Both the position numbers and the translations under genes were made by a program. A stretch of DNA of 64,000 nucleotides, from NCBI RefSeq assembly GCF_002295065.1, contig NZ_NSGG01000010.1, forward strand, positions 1 through 64,000, given 5' to 3'. Shown piece by piece: positions 52,594-60,799 of this stretch. Within the stretch, counting starts at the first letter, position 1. Every line of letters starts with the position of its first letter. Source of the DNA: Mesorhizobium sp. WSM3859. GTDB lineage: Bacteria; Pseudomonadota; Alphaproteobacteria; Rhizobiales; Rhizobiaceae. The notes below the pieces were generated by a model. It had not been told where the DNA came from, made no database searches, and was given only the letters and a program-made list of their open reading frames with translations.

Positions 52594-53526
52594 ATGCCGC
52601 TTCGCGTCATCTTCATGGGCACGCCGGACTTTTCCGTGCCGACGCTACGCGCTATCGCCGAGGCCGGCCACGAGATCGCGGCCGTCTACACGCAGCCGCC
52701 GCGTGCCGCCGGCCGGCGTGGGCTGGAGCTGACGCCGTCGCCGGTGCAGCGCGAGGCGGAGCGGCTGGGGCTCGAAGTGCGCACGCCGACATCGCTCAAG
52801 GGTGAGGCGGAGCAGGCGGCTTTCGCCGCCCTGCAGGCCGATGCCGCGGTGGTCGTCGCCTATGGATTGCTGCTGCCGAAAGCCATTCTGGACGCCCCCC
52901 GGCTCTGCCTGAACGGCCATGCCTCGCTTTTGCCACGCTGGCGTGGTGCTGCTCCCATCCAGCGTGCCATCATGGCCGGCGATGCCGAAACCGGCATGAT
53001 GGTCATGAAGATGGAAGAGGGTCTCGATACCGGACCGGTGGCAATGGTTGAAAAATGCGCCATCGCACCCGATATGACGGCCGGCGAATTGCATGACCGC
53101 CTGATGGTTCAGGGCGCTTCGCTGATGGTCGAGGCGCTCGCGCAGTTGGGGATAAATTGTCTGACATTTACCCCGCAGGCGACGGAAGGGGTGACCTACG
53201 CCCGAAAGATCGATAAATCGGAGACACGCGTAGACTGGACGCGGCCTTCTGGCGAAGTCCACAATCACATTCGCGGCCTCTCGCCCTTCCCGGGCGCGTG
53301 GTGCGAGGTCGAAATTGGCGGCCGCATGGAGCGGCTGAAACTGCTTCGCTCGACGCTCTCGGATGGCGTCGGCGAGTCGGGAGGAATTCTCGATGACCGG
53401 CTGACGGTCGCCTGCGGATCGGGTGCGGTCAGGCTGGTCGAAGTTCAACGGGCGGGCGGAAAGCCTGCCGCCGCGCAGGAGTTTTTGCGCGGAGCCAAGA
53501 TCGAAAAAGGAACGAAACTCACATGA
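52594..53526 (+). CDS. fmt: Methionyl-tRNA formyltransferase
   Basis: A 310-residue enzyme that formylates initiator Met-tRNA using 10-formyl-tetrahydrofolate. MPLRVIFMGTPDFSVPTLRA is the conserved N-terminus, and the signature NGHASLLPRWRGAAPIQRAI (about 108-127) holds the catalytic Asn and His. The C-terminal OB-like domain contains the tRNA-binding region. The start at 52594 was chosen because the conserved MPLRVIFMGTPDF begins there. The end overlaps the GNAT gene (ATGA). Confidence 0.97.
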   Translation: MPLRVIFMGTPDFSVPTLRAIAEAGHEIAAVYTQPPRAAGRRGLELTPSPVQREAERLGLEVRTPTSLKGEAEQAAFAALQADAAVVVAYGLLLPKAILDAPRLCLNGHASLLPRWRGAAPIQRAIMAGDAETGMMVMKMEEGLDTGPVAMVEKCAIAPDMTAGELHDRLMVQGASLMVEALAQLGINCLTFTPQATEGVTYARKIDKSETRVDWTRPSGEVHNHIRGLSPFPGAWCEVEIGGRMERLKLLRSTLSDGVGESGGILDDRLTVACGSGAVRLVEVQRAGGKPAAAQEFLRGAKIEKGTKLT

Positions 53527-54029
53527 GCATGATGTCGATACGCGCGGCGACGCCGCGGGATCGCGAGGCGATCCGCCTCGTCGAAGAGCATGCCTTTGGC
53601 CAGCAGGCGGAAGCCGGCCTGGTCGATGCCCTGGTCACCGGCGGCGACGCCGTCGTCGAGCTGGTGGTCGAGGAAGATGGCCAGGTCGTCGGCCACATCC
53701 TGTTTTCCAGGCTTTACGTGCAAAATGGCGGCAAGCGCTTCGCGGCCGTCGCGCTGGCGCCGCTGGCGGTCGAGCCCTCTTTCCACGGCACCGGCATCGG
53801 CGGCGCGCTGATCCGCGAGGCGCATGTCCGCCTTAAGGAAGCCGGCGAGACGTTGGCCGTGGTGCTGGGCGATCCGACCTATTACGGCCGTTTTGGCTAC
53901 ACCCATGACCGCGCCGCAAAGTTCGACAGCGAGTATCAGGGCGAGGCGCTGCAGGCTCTGGCCTGGGGCGACGCGCCCGAGACCGGCAGGCTGGTCTACG
54001 CTTCGGCCTTCACCGCTTTAGCCGCCTAG
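53523..54029 (+). CDS. GNAT-family N-acetyltransferase (YhbS-like)
   Basis: A 168-residue acetyltransferase with the CoA-binding motif PSFHGTGIGGALIREAHVRL (about 85-104), an N-terminal RAATPRDREAIRLVEEHAFG and a YhbS-like LGDPTYYGRFGY (about 118-129). Start overlaps the fmt stop (ATGA), so it is translationally coupled to fmt. The substrate is unknown. Confidence 0.9.
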   Translation: MSMMSIRAATPRDREAIRLVEEHAFGQQAEAGLVDALVTGGDAVVELVVEEDGQVVGHILFSRLYVQNGGKRFAAVALAPLAVEPSFHGTGIGGALIREAHVRLKEAGETLAVVLGDPTYYGRFGYTHDRAAKFDSEYQGEALQALAWGDAPETGRLVYASAFTALAA

Positions 54030-54053
54030 GCTAAGGCGAAAGCTCAAGCTGGC

Positions 54054-54809
54054 ATGCCGCGTTTTCGGCTCGATATCGAATATGACGGCAGCCAGTTTGC
54101 CGGTTGGCAGCATCAGGCCGACCAGCCCTCGGTGCAGCAGGCGATCGAGCGGGCGATCGGGAAGTTTTGCGGCGAAGACCTGAGAATACGGGCCGCTGGC
54201 CGCACCGATGCCGGCGTGCACGCTACCGCCCAGGTAGCGCATGTCGATCTCGCCAAAGCGTGGCCGGGCGACAAGGTCCGAGACGCGGTGAATGCCCATT
54301 TGCAGGCGGCCGGCGCGCGAATCGCCATCCTCAAGGCGGCAATCGTCGCCGACGATTTCGACGCGCGCTTTTCCGCCACCGGCCGCCACTATCTCTACCG
54401 CATCCTCAACCGCCGCGCGCCGGCGGCGCTGGAAAAAGGCAAGGTCTGGTGGGTGCCGAAGCGGCTCGACGCTGAGGTCATGCATGAGGCGGCGAAAGTG
54501 CTGCTCGGCAAGCATGACTTCACCACCTTCCGCTCCACCCAGTGCCAGGCAGAAAGCCCGGTCCGCACGCTCGACCGCCTCGATGTCGGCCGCAATGGCG
54601 ATTTCATCGAGGTGCGGACCTCGGCACGCTCCTTCCTGCACAACCAGGTGCGCTCGATGGTGGGCTCGCTGAGGCGCGTCGGCGACGGTTCCTGGGGCAC
54701 GGCCGATCTCAAGGCGGCGCTCGAAGCGCGCGATCGTGCTGCCTGCGGCCAGGTCGCGCCGCCGGACGGGCTTTTTCTTGTCGGCGTCGACTATCCGGAA
54801 GAGGTCTGA
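54054..54809 (+). CDS. truA: tRNA pseudouridine(38-40) synthase
   Basis: A 251-residue TruA. The start MPRFRLDIEYDGSQFAGWQH and the catalytic motif AAGRTDAGVHATAQVAHVDL (about 45-64; Asp50 is the nucleophile) are clear, followed by RSFLHNQVRSMVGSLRRVGD. It converts uridines 38-40 in the tRNA anticodon stem to pseudouridine. It lies 24 bases after the GNAT gene. Confidence 0.97.
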   Translation: MPRFRLDIEYDGSQFAGWQHQADQPSVQQAIERAIGKFCGEDLRIRAAGRTDAGVHATAQVAHVDLAKAWPGDKVRDAVNAHLQAAGARIAILKAAIVADDFDARFSATGRHYLYRILNRRAPAALEKGKVWWVPKRLDAEVMHEAAKVLLGKHDFTTFRSTQCQAESPVRTLDRLDVGRNGDFIEVRTSARSFLHNQVRSMVGSLRRVGDGSWGTADLKAALEARDRAACGQVAPPDGLFLVGVDYPEEV

Positions 54810-54821
54810 GGTCGGCGCCGA

Positions 54822-55139
54822 TCAGCCGGCGTCGTCCCCGGCGAGTACGTCCGACCAGTTCGCTCCGCCATAGAACAGGCGCAAAATCACGACCCGCTCA
54901 GGCTCCACAATGAACGCGACGGCGATCCGGCGTTCAAAGCCGACGACACGAAGGCCCGGCCGCACGTCATCACGGCGCTTACCACGTTCGGAGCCATGCT
55001 CGAGACGCTCGCAGAACGCCCGTATTCGACGATCATAGCCGTCCGCAGTGATGGGGCTGCTGGCTTCAGCAACAATGGTGTAGATGCGGTCGAGATCGTC
55101 GCCAGCATCAAGCGAGTAGACGACGACTCGGCGCTTCAC
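54822..55139 (-). CDS. parE: ParE/RelE-family toxin
   Basis: A 105-residue toxin-fold protein, MKRRVVVYSLDAGDDLDRIY then GYDRRIRAFCERLEHGSERG, VRPGLRVVGFERRIAVAFIV and RVVILRLFYGGANWSDVL, the beta-sheet pattern of ParE/RelE proteins. The antitoxin gene overlaps its start by four bases. ParE inhibits DNA gyrase and RelE cleaves mRNA; ParE is favoured by the ParD-like partner. It is inserted between truA and the dap-associated membrane gene. Confidence 0.88.
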   Translation of the reverse strand: MKRRVVVYSLDAGDDLDRIYTIVAEASSPITADGYDRRIRAFCERLEHGSERGKRRDDVRPGLRVVGFERRIAVAFIVEPERVVILRLFYGGANWSDVLAGDDAG

Positions 55140-55417
55140 GGTTTCTTCTGCGAATGGGCCTCGTGGCGCTTGCGCGCACGTTCCGCCATTTCCGCAGGCG
55201 AGATGACTTTGTCAGGGTTTGTCATCAACGCATCATAGGTCGGTGCGACTTCCTCGCGGAGCCAGCGTTCCACCGCCGCGTCGCGCTCCTGGAGGGCGCG
55301 AAGCCCCGCGCGGATGACTTCGCTCCTGGTCGCGTAGGTGCCCGAGCGGACGAGTTGATCGATGAAGGCGGCTTGCTCCGCCGGCAGGCTGAAGGTGCGT
55401 TTTTCGGTGGCGGACAT
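55136..55417 (-). CDS. parD: ParD-like antitoxin (ribbon-helix-helix)
   Basis: A 93-residue antitoxin with a ribbon-helix-helix N-terminus (KRTFSLPAEQAAFIDQLVRS, then GTYATRSEVIRAGLRALQER, residues about 6-45) that dimerises and binds DNA. The C-terminal half is charged and probably wraps the toxin. The ATG has a GGAGACAAG site upstream. An 8-bp inverted repeat 21 bases before the start (55439-55459) is its likely operator. Stop and toxin start overlap. Confidence 0.9.
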   Translation of the reverse strand: MSATEKRTFSLPAEQAAFIDQLVRSGTYATRSEVIRAGLRALQERDAAVERWLREEVAPTYDALMTNPDKVISPAEMAERARKRHEAHSQKKP

Positions 55418-55438
55418 AGCTTGTCTCCACGAGGAGAA

Positions 55439-55459
55439 TGGTATGAAATTATCATACCA
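55439..55459. promoter_or_regulatory. ParD operator palindrome
   Basis: Perfect 8-bp arms TGGTATGA and TCATACCA around AATTA, directly upstream of the parD ribosome site. Ribbon-helix-helix antitoxins autoregulate by binding such palindromes; the link is inferred. Confidence 0.72.
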
Positions 55460-55499
55460 CTTTGCCCCTGAATTGAAAGGCTTTGTCAATCGGTCAGGA

Positions 55500-56105
55500 T
55501 CAACCCGTCGTGCTGTCCGGTATATCGATGCCGAGCAGCGCCTGCAGGCCGAACAGGACGAGCAGCGAGGCGATGAACATGCCGACAAAGACGGCGGTGC
55601 CCACGGCGGCGCCCTTGCCGATCGACGCGTTGGTCATGCGCCAGGTCAGCAGCGCCGACAGCGCGAACAGGAACAGTGAGACAAGGCTGCTGATTTCGCT
55701 GGTTGAGGGCAGGAAGAGCCTGAGCAGCGCGGAGGGCAGCATCAGCCAGGCGATGATCGCCGATGCCCAGTTGGAGGCAACGACATAGTGGACGAAGCGG
55801 CCGCCGATGCCGACGCGCGGCGCGACCAGCGCCAGCGCCACCAGCGGCAGCACCCAGGAGCCGATATCCACCGTCGCCAGCCTGATCAGCATGCCGAGGC
55901 GCCCGGCGAAGGCCTCCGGATCGCCGATCTCGTTGGCGATCCCGACCCAGCCGACAATCAGCGCCGGCGCCGCTACGACGATGGCGAAGAAGGAATTCCA
56001 GAAACCGTCCGCCGAAAGGTCGAGCAGGCGCAGCCCGTCGGCCTTGCCGAACATCAGCCGCCAGGCGCCGGCCAGCGAAGCATAGGTTTCGTCCGCCGAT
56101 AGCAT
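55500..56105 (-). CDS. Multi-pass membrane protein following dapE
   Basis: A 201-residue protein with five predicted membrane helices (for example FAIVVAAPALIVGWVGIA, WVLPLVALALVAPRVGI and VSLFLFALSALLTW). The start is two bases after the dapE stop, and the two are on the same strand, so they are likely translated together. It may be a Yip1-like or unknown family; no motif was recognised. Its role in diaminopimelate metabolism is not evident. Confidence 0.78.
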   Translation of the reverse strand: MLSADETYASLAGAWRLMFGKADGLRLLDLSADGFWNSFFAIVVAAPALIVGWVGIANEIGDPEAFAGRLGMLIRLATVDIGSWVLPLVALALVAPRVGIGGRFVHYVVASNWASAIIAWLMLPSALLRLFLPSTSEISSLVSLFLFALSALLTWRMTNASIGKGAAVGTAVFVGMFIASLLVLFGLQALLGIDIPDSTTG

Positions 56106-56107
56106 GG

Positions 56108-57307
56108 TCACGAAAGGCCTTTTGCGAACCAGTCTTCGATGAAGCGTTCGTAGATCTGCGTCAGCGTCTCGAGGTCGGCAAGCGCGACGCGCTCGTCCAC
56201 CATATGCATGGTCTTGCCGACCAGGCCGAACTCGACCACCGGGCAATAATCCTTGATGAAGCGCGCGTCCGACGTGCCGCCGGAGGTGGAGAGCGCCGGC
56301 GTCTTGCCGACCACCGCCTTGACCGAGCTGCTCAGCGTATCGATCAGCCTGTCGTCGCGGGTGAGGAAGACATGGCTCGGCCGGTCGCGCCAGGCAAGCT
56401 CGTAGTCGACCGGCGTCTTCTTGCCGGGCCGGTATTTCTTGCGCCCCGCCGCCTGGTCGAGTCTGTTGTGGATCTCGGCCTGCACCGATTCGGCGTCCCA
56501 AGTGTCGTTGAAGCGGATGTTGAACGTTGCCGTCGCCTTGGCCGGGACCACGTTGGTCGCCGGGTTGCCGACATCGATCGACGTCACTTCGAGGTTGGTC
56601 GGCTGGAAATCCTTGGTTCCCTTGTCGAAAACGGGGTGGAGCAGCGCGTCGACCAGGCTCATCAGGCCGCGAACCGGGTTGTCGGCAAGCTGCGGATAGG
56701 CGGCATGGCCCTGGCGTCCGTTCACGGTCACGCTGCCAGACAGCGAGCCGCGCCGGCCGATCTTGATCATGTCGCCCAGCGCATCCGGATTGGTCGGCTC
56801 GCCGACGATCGAGGCGTCCCACTTCTCGCCCTTGGCCGCCGCCCAGCCGAGCAGCTTGGTGGTGCCGTTGATCGCCGGTCCTTCCTCGTCGCCGGTGATG
56901 AGCAGCGAGACCGAGCCTTTCGGGCCGCCGTTTTTCTCGACGCGGCGCGCCACCGCGGCGATGAAGCAGGCGATGCCGCCCTTCATGTCGACGGCGCCGC
57001 GGCCATACATCTCGCCTTTGGCGATTTCGGCGGCGAAGGGGGGATGCGTCCATGCCATCTCGTCCCCCACCGGCACGACATCGGTATGGCCGGCAAACAT
57101 CAGGTGCGGGCCATTGCCCGAGCGCCGCGCATAGAGGTTTTCGATGTCCGGCGTGCCGTCTTCCGAGAAGACTGGACGCTCGACCGAGAAACCGAGCGGC
57201 TTCAGCATGTCCTCCAGCGCGGCGAGCGCCCCACCTTCGGCGGGTGTTACGGACGGACAGCGGATCAGGGCGGCAAGATTCGCGGCGGGATCGGTCGGCA
57301 ATGTCAT
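56108..57307 (-). CDS. dapE: Succinyl-diaminopimelate desuccinylase
   Basis: A 399-residue metallopeptidase-family enzyme that hydrolyses N-succinyl-LL-diaminopimelate to LL-diaminopimelate. Metal-site motifs FAGHTDVVPVGDEMAWTHPP (about 68-87), YGRGAVDMKGGIACFIAA (about 99-116), DEEGPAINGT and GTSDARFIKDYCP match DapE. MTLPTDPAAN was chosen as the start. It supplies meso-diaminopimelate for lysine and the cell wall, together with dapD at 59810. Confidence 0.95.
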   Translation of the reverse strand: MTLPTDPAANLAALIRCPSVTPAEGGALAALEDMLKPLGFSVERPVFSEDGTPDIENLYARRSGNGPHLMFAGHTDVVPVGDEMAWTHPPFAAEIAKGEMYGRGAVDMKGGIACFIAAVARRVEKNGGPKGSVSLLITGDEEGPAINGTTKLLGWAAAKGEKWDASIVGEPTNPDALGDMIKIGRRGSLSGSVTVNGRQGHAAYPQLADNPVRGLMSLVDALLHPVFDKGTKDFQPTNLEVTSIDVGNPATNVVPAKATATFNIRFNDTWDAESVQAEIHNRLDQAAGRKKYRPGKKTPVDYELAWRDRPSHVFLTRDDRLIDTLSSSVKAVVGKTPALSTSGGTSDARFIKDYCPVVEFGLVGKTMHMVDERVALADLETLTQIYERFIEDWFAKGLS

Positions 57308-57492
57308 GGGCAAAGCGATAGTCGAAAGCGTTTGTCGTGTCACGGTGGCAGATGATCGCCGGTCATGGCGCCGACAATATGGTTTTCATCACGTATAAAT
57401 GCATGTCGCCCGGACGTGCAGCGGTTCTGGGAGGACGACATGCATCATGGCAAGTCGGCAGCCAGGCGAGGACGCCAAACGGGGACAAATGC

Positions 57493-58527
57493 ATGGCCAG
57501 CGAAGCAAGCACCATCGCGATAGCCGGCGCCGGCAGCATCGGCTGCTATGTCGGCGGCTGCCTGGCGCTCGCGGGACGCAAGGTTGTTTTCCTCGGCCGC
57601 GGCCGCGTCGTCGATGTCATGCGCAAAGACGGGCTCCGCGTCAGCGATCTCGATGGCCGCGACCGGCACCTCGCAGCGCAAGCGATTACGGTCACCGACG
57701 ATCCGGCGATGGCGCTGCGCGAGGCGGACGTCATCCTGGTGACGGTGAAGAGCGGCGCGACCGCGGAAATGGCCGGGGTGATCGCCGTCCACGGGCGCCC
57801 GAATGCGGTCGTGATCAGCCTGCAGAACGGCGTCGACAATGCCGACCGGCTGCGCGCCGCGCTCCCTGAACGGCGGGTGCTGACCGGCATGGTGATGTTC
57901 AACGTCGTCCGGTCGCCGGATGGCGAGCTGCCGTTCCGCGTCCATCGCGCCAGCCAGGGCGAGGTGATGATCGACGCCGGCATCCATGGGCTTGCCGAGC
58001 GGCTCGATGTCGACGGGCTTGCCGTCGAGGCGCGCGCCGACATGAAGGCGGTGCAGTGGAGCAAACTGCTGATGAACCTCAACAATGCCCTGGTGGCGCT
58101 CTCCGACCTGCCGCTGGCCAGGCAACTGGCCGACCGGAGCTGGCGCGTGATCCTGGCCGCCCAGATCGACGAGGCGCTCGCCGCGATGAGGGCGGCGGGG
58201 ATCGCGCCGGCGCGCATCAGCGGCCTGCCGCCGGCGCTGCTGCCGAAAGTGCTGCGGCTGCCCGACTGGCTGTTCGGCCTCCTGGCGCGCCGCATGCTGG
58301 CGATCGATCCAGAAGCCCGCTCGTCGATGTGGGACGATCTCAAGCGCGGCCGCCAGACCGAGATCGATGAATTGCAGGGCGCGGTCATTCGCCTGGCCAG
58401 GCAGGCCGGCATCCCGACGCCGATGAATGAACGGGTCGCGGCTCTGGTGCGTCAGGCGGAAACGGAAAAGCGCGGTCCCCCCGGCCTCGGGCCGGGTGCG
58501 GTCAGCGCAATTCCAGGAAAAGTGTGA
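57493..58527 (+). CDS. 2-dehydropantoate 2-reductase-family protein (PanE-like)
   Basis: A 344-residue reductase with NADPH motif GAGSIGCYVGGCLALAG (about 11-27), GATAEMAGVI, LQNGVDNADRL (about 111-121) and KLLMNLNNALVAL. It may reduce ketopantoate in the coenzyme A pathway, but the family contains other reductases, and this gene lies on the opposite strand between dap genes. Its final codons AIPGKV and the stop come from the family C repeat, so the native C-terminus has probably been replaced. It lies opposite the conserved order of the dap genes and may be an insertion. Confidence 0.8.
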   Translation: MASEASTIAIAGAGSIGCYVGGCLALAGRKVVFLGRGRVVDVMRKDGLRVSDLDGRDRHLAAQAITVTDDPAMALREADVILVTVKSGATAEMAGVIAVHGRPNAVVISLQNGVDNADRLRAALPERRVLTGMVMFNVVRSPDGELPFRVHRASQGEVMIDAGIHGLAERLDVDGLAVEARADMKAVQWSKLLMNLNNALVALSDLPLARQLADRSWRVILAAQIDEALAAMRAAGIAPARISGLPPALLPKVLRLPDWLFGLLARRMLAIDPEARSSMWDDLKRGRQTEIDELQGAVIRLARQAGIPTPMNERVAALVRQAETEKRGPPGLGPGAVSAIPGKV

Positions 58528-58604
58528 CGGTTTTCCGTCCGGAATTGCGCAAAAACAAAAGGATAGAGCGGTTCGCCGTTTCCTTGAAACGGTGAACCGC
58601 TCTA
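58505..58604. repeat. Family C repeat, copy 3
   Basis: CGCAATTCCAGGAAAAGTGT, TTTTCCGTCCGGAATTGCGC, GATAGAGCGGTTCGCCGTTT and GAAACGGTGAACCGCTCTA. It carries the TGA stop codon (58525-58527) of the panE-like gene and the TAG (read on the minus strand, 58602-58604) of the gene to its right. Confidence 0.88.
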
Positions 58605-59303
58605 TCGGCGGCCCTCGATCAGCGTGATCTTCTGCCAGATCTTGCGCGACAGGTTGGAGCTCAGGTTCTCGATGTCGTTGACCCCGTCGATGACGACATC
58701 GTCATTGACCGACTGCGCGAACAGCGCCGCGATCTTGCCGGTGATCGACAGCATCTCCGAGCAATAGTCGAGATAGCGCGCAAGGTCCGCGGCGTTGGTG
58801 ATGCGGGCGGGCGAGTGCGCGGTCGGCTTGAACTCGGCCGACAGCGCCGCGGGATCCTTGGTCAGCTGGTGCATGTCGATGACATGGATCAGCGAGCGCA
58901 GCCCATGCAGCTGGCGGAAGACCTTCTTGCGCTTGATGCGCTCCTCGGTGCGGACCAGCGCCAGCAGCCCGAGCACGGCCAGGATCACCGTGTTGATCGT
59001 CGCTTCGATGCCTTGCACCGACTGCACTGCGTCGTCGGCGCCGGAGATGCGGTCGAGCGGCAGGATCGTGCCGACGAACAGGAACACCGCCACGCCGGCG
59101 ATGAAGGCCGCGATGATGACGCCGCGCAGCCACCAGATCGGCGCCTCCAGTTCCCTCGCCGCCTTGGCGAGGTCCCGCGACAGCGACACCAGTTCGGCGG
59201 CGACGCCGCGCAGGCCGGCATCCGGAAAACGCTCGCCGATCCGTCCCTCCAGCCTTTCGGCCGTCTCGATGATCAGTTGCGGATCGAGCGCGCGGTAGCG
59301 CAT
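58602..59303 (-). CDS. Hypothetical protein with two membrane helices
   Basis: A 233-residue protein. An N-terminal soluble helical part (1-55) precedes one hydrophobic helix LRGVIIAAFIAGVAVFLFVG (about 59-78) and a second, INTVILAVLGLLALV (about 102-116). The rest is cytoplasmic and helical. It matches no family I recognise. It lies between the dapD-DUF805 pair and the repeat, on the minus strand, and may belong to the dap cluster by position. Its stop codon lies at the end of the family C repeat, so its C-terminus may be altered. Confidence 0.75.
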   Translation of the reverse strand: MRYRALDPQLIIETAERLEGRIGERFPDAGLRGVAAELVSLSRDLAKAARELEAPIWWLRGVIIAAFIAGVAVFLFVGTILPLDRISGADDAVQSVQGIEATINTVILAVLGLLALVRTEERIKRKKVFRQLHGLRSLIHVIDMHQLTKDPAALSAEFKPTAHSPARITNAADLARYLDYCSEMLSITGKIAALFAQSVNDDVVIDGVNDIENLSSNLSRKIWQKITLIEGRR

Positions 59304-59310
59304 GACGGCC

Positions 59311-59700
59311 TCACGAATCGGCCGGCGCGTTGGTGCGCCTGCCGTAGCGGTTCGGTCCGGGATCGCTGCGGAAACAGGAGAGGATGATGAGCAGGATGGG
59401 ACCGATGATGAGCGAGATCAGCGCAAAATAGGTCGGCTTGCCGAAATCATGGAAGCGCTTTGCCGTCACCGCGAAGGTGGCCCAGGCCGAGATCAGCAGC
59501 ACGCCCCAGCATATCATGGCCCAGTTCTGGCTGGCGGTGGTGTTCAACTCCACCCGCGCGAATTGGTAGAACGGGAAAAACTGGACGAGCACCAGCAAAA
59601 CCCCGGCCAGCGCATAGGCGACCGGGCTCAGCCGCCCCGAAAGGCTGAAGAACAGCCAGAAGAATTGCGATCTTTCAGACAATCGCTTCCGCTCCGTCAA
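59311..59700 (-). CDS. DUF805-family membrane protein
   Basis: A 129-residue DUF805 protein with four hydrophobic helices and the family motif FAVTAKRFHDFGKPTYFALI near residue 74. The start is uncertain: the TTG at 59700 lies against a family D repeat, and another TTG six codons later has a GGAG site. It lies between dapD and the hypothetical gene on the same strand, separated from dapD by the repeat. Function is unknown. Confidence 0.8.
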   Translation of the reverse strand: MTERKRLSERSQFFWLFFSLSGRLSPVAYALAGVLLVLVQFFPFYQFARVELNTTASQNWAMICWGVLLISAWATFAVTAKRFHDFGKPTYFALISLIIGPILLIILSCFRSDPGPNRYGRRTNAPADS

Positions 59701-59804
59701 AGCATGTCTCCCGAAAGTGGGAACCGGTTTCGGGACAAAGACATGCGCAAGATCAAAACCTAAAGCGCAGGGAGCGATTCTGAAAGATCGCGACGCGCTT
59801 TAGG
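59697..59804. repeat. Family D repeat, copy 2
   Basis: AAAGCATGTCTCCCGAAAGT, GGGAACCGGTTTCGGGACAA, CCTAAAGCGCAGGGAGCGAT and CGCGACGCGCTTTA. It differs from 23232-23340 at scattered positions. It sits between DUF805 and dapD. Confidence 0.88.
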
Positions 59805-59809
59805 CAGGA

Positions 59810-60664
59810 TCAATCGCGCAGCAATTCGTTGATCGAGGTCTTTGAACGCGTCTTGGCGTCGACGCGCTTGACGATGACGGCGCAGTAGAGGCTCGGACCG
59901 GGCTCATTGTTCGGGAAATTCTTGCCCGGCATCGAGCCGGCGACGACCACCGAGTTTGCCGGCACCTCGCCGTAGAACACCTCGCCGGTGGCGCGGTCGA
60001 CGATCTTGGTCGACTGGCCGATGAACACGCCCATGCCGAGTACCGATCCTTCGCGCACGATGCAGCCCTCGACCACTTCCGAGCGCGCGCCGATGAAGCA
60101 ATTGTCCTCGATGATGGTCGGGCCGGCCTGCATCGGCTCCAGCACGCCGCCGATGCCGACGCCGCCGGAAAGATGCACGTTCTTGCCGATCTGGGCGCAG
60201 GAGCCGACCGAGGCCCACGTGTCGACCATGGTGCCCGAATCGACATAGGCGCCGACATTGACGAAGGACGGCATCAGCACGGCGCCCGGCGCGACATAGG
60301 CCGAACGGCGCACGATCGAGGACGGCACGGCGCGGAAGCCGGCCTTCTCGAAATCGACGGCGCTCCAGCCGTCGAACTTCGATGGCACCTTGTCCCACCA
60401 CACGGCCTGGCCGGGGCCGCCCTTGATGATCTCCATCGGGTTCAGCCGGAAGGAGAGCAGCACCGCCTTCTTCAGCCACTGGTTGACATGCCAGCTGCCG
60501 TCGTCCTGTCGCTGCGCGACGCGGGCGACGCCGCGGTCGAGCAGGTCGAGCGCCGCCTGGATGGCCTCGCGCGTCTCGCCGCGCGTCGCCGTCGAAATCG
60601 CCTCGCTCTCCTCGAAAGCCTTTTCGATGGTCGTTTCGAGGCTCGCCAGATCCGGCTTCGACAT
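59810..60664 (-). CDS. dapD: Tetrahydrodipicolinate N-succinyltransferase
   Basis: A 284-residue left-handed beta-helix transferase that adds succinyl from succinyl-CoA to tetrahydrodipicolinate. RRSAYVAPGAVLMPSFVNVG, AYVDSGTMVDTWASVGSCAQ and IGKNVHLSGGVGIGGVLEPM show the hexapeptide repeats (about 120-195). MSKPDLASLETTIEKAF is the conserved start. It feeds DapE, the next step but one. Its order with the DUF805 and hypothetical genes is conserved-looking, but I could not confirm this. Confidence 0.96.
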   Translation of the reverse strand: MSKPDLASLETTIEKAFEESEAISTATRGETREAIQAALDLLDRGVARVAQRQDDGSWHVNQWLKKAVLLSFRLNPMEIIKGGPGQAVWWDKVPSKFDGWSAVDFEKAGFRAVPSSIVRRSAYVAPGAVLMPSFVNVGAYVDSGTMVDTWASVGSCAQIGKNVHLSGGVGIGGVLEPMQAGPTIIEDNCFIGARSEVVEGCIVREGSVLGMGVFIGQSTKIVDRATGEVFYGEVPANSVVVAGSMPGKNFPNNEPGPSLYCAVIVKRVDAKTRSKTSINELLRD

Positions 60665-60799
60665 GATTTCGCTCCATTACCAAGCTGTTAAGGGGCTCAG
60701 CCTTAACCTGTTTAAAAGTCGCGCGGACCCTATGTTAAGGCTGAATGAGGGTCAATCGCGCCAGCGTCACGGGACGGCGCAGTTAAGGGAATTGGACGG

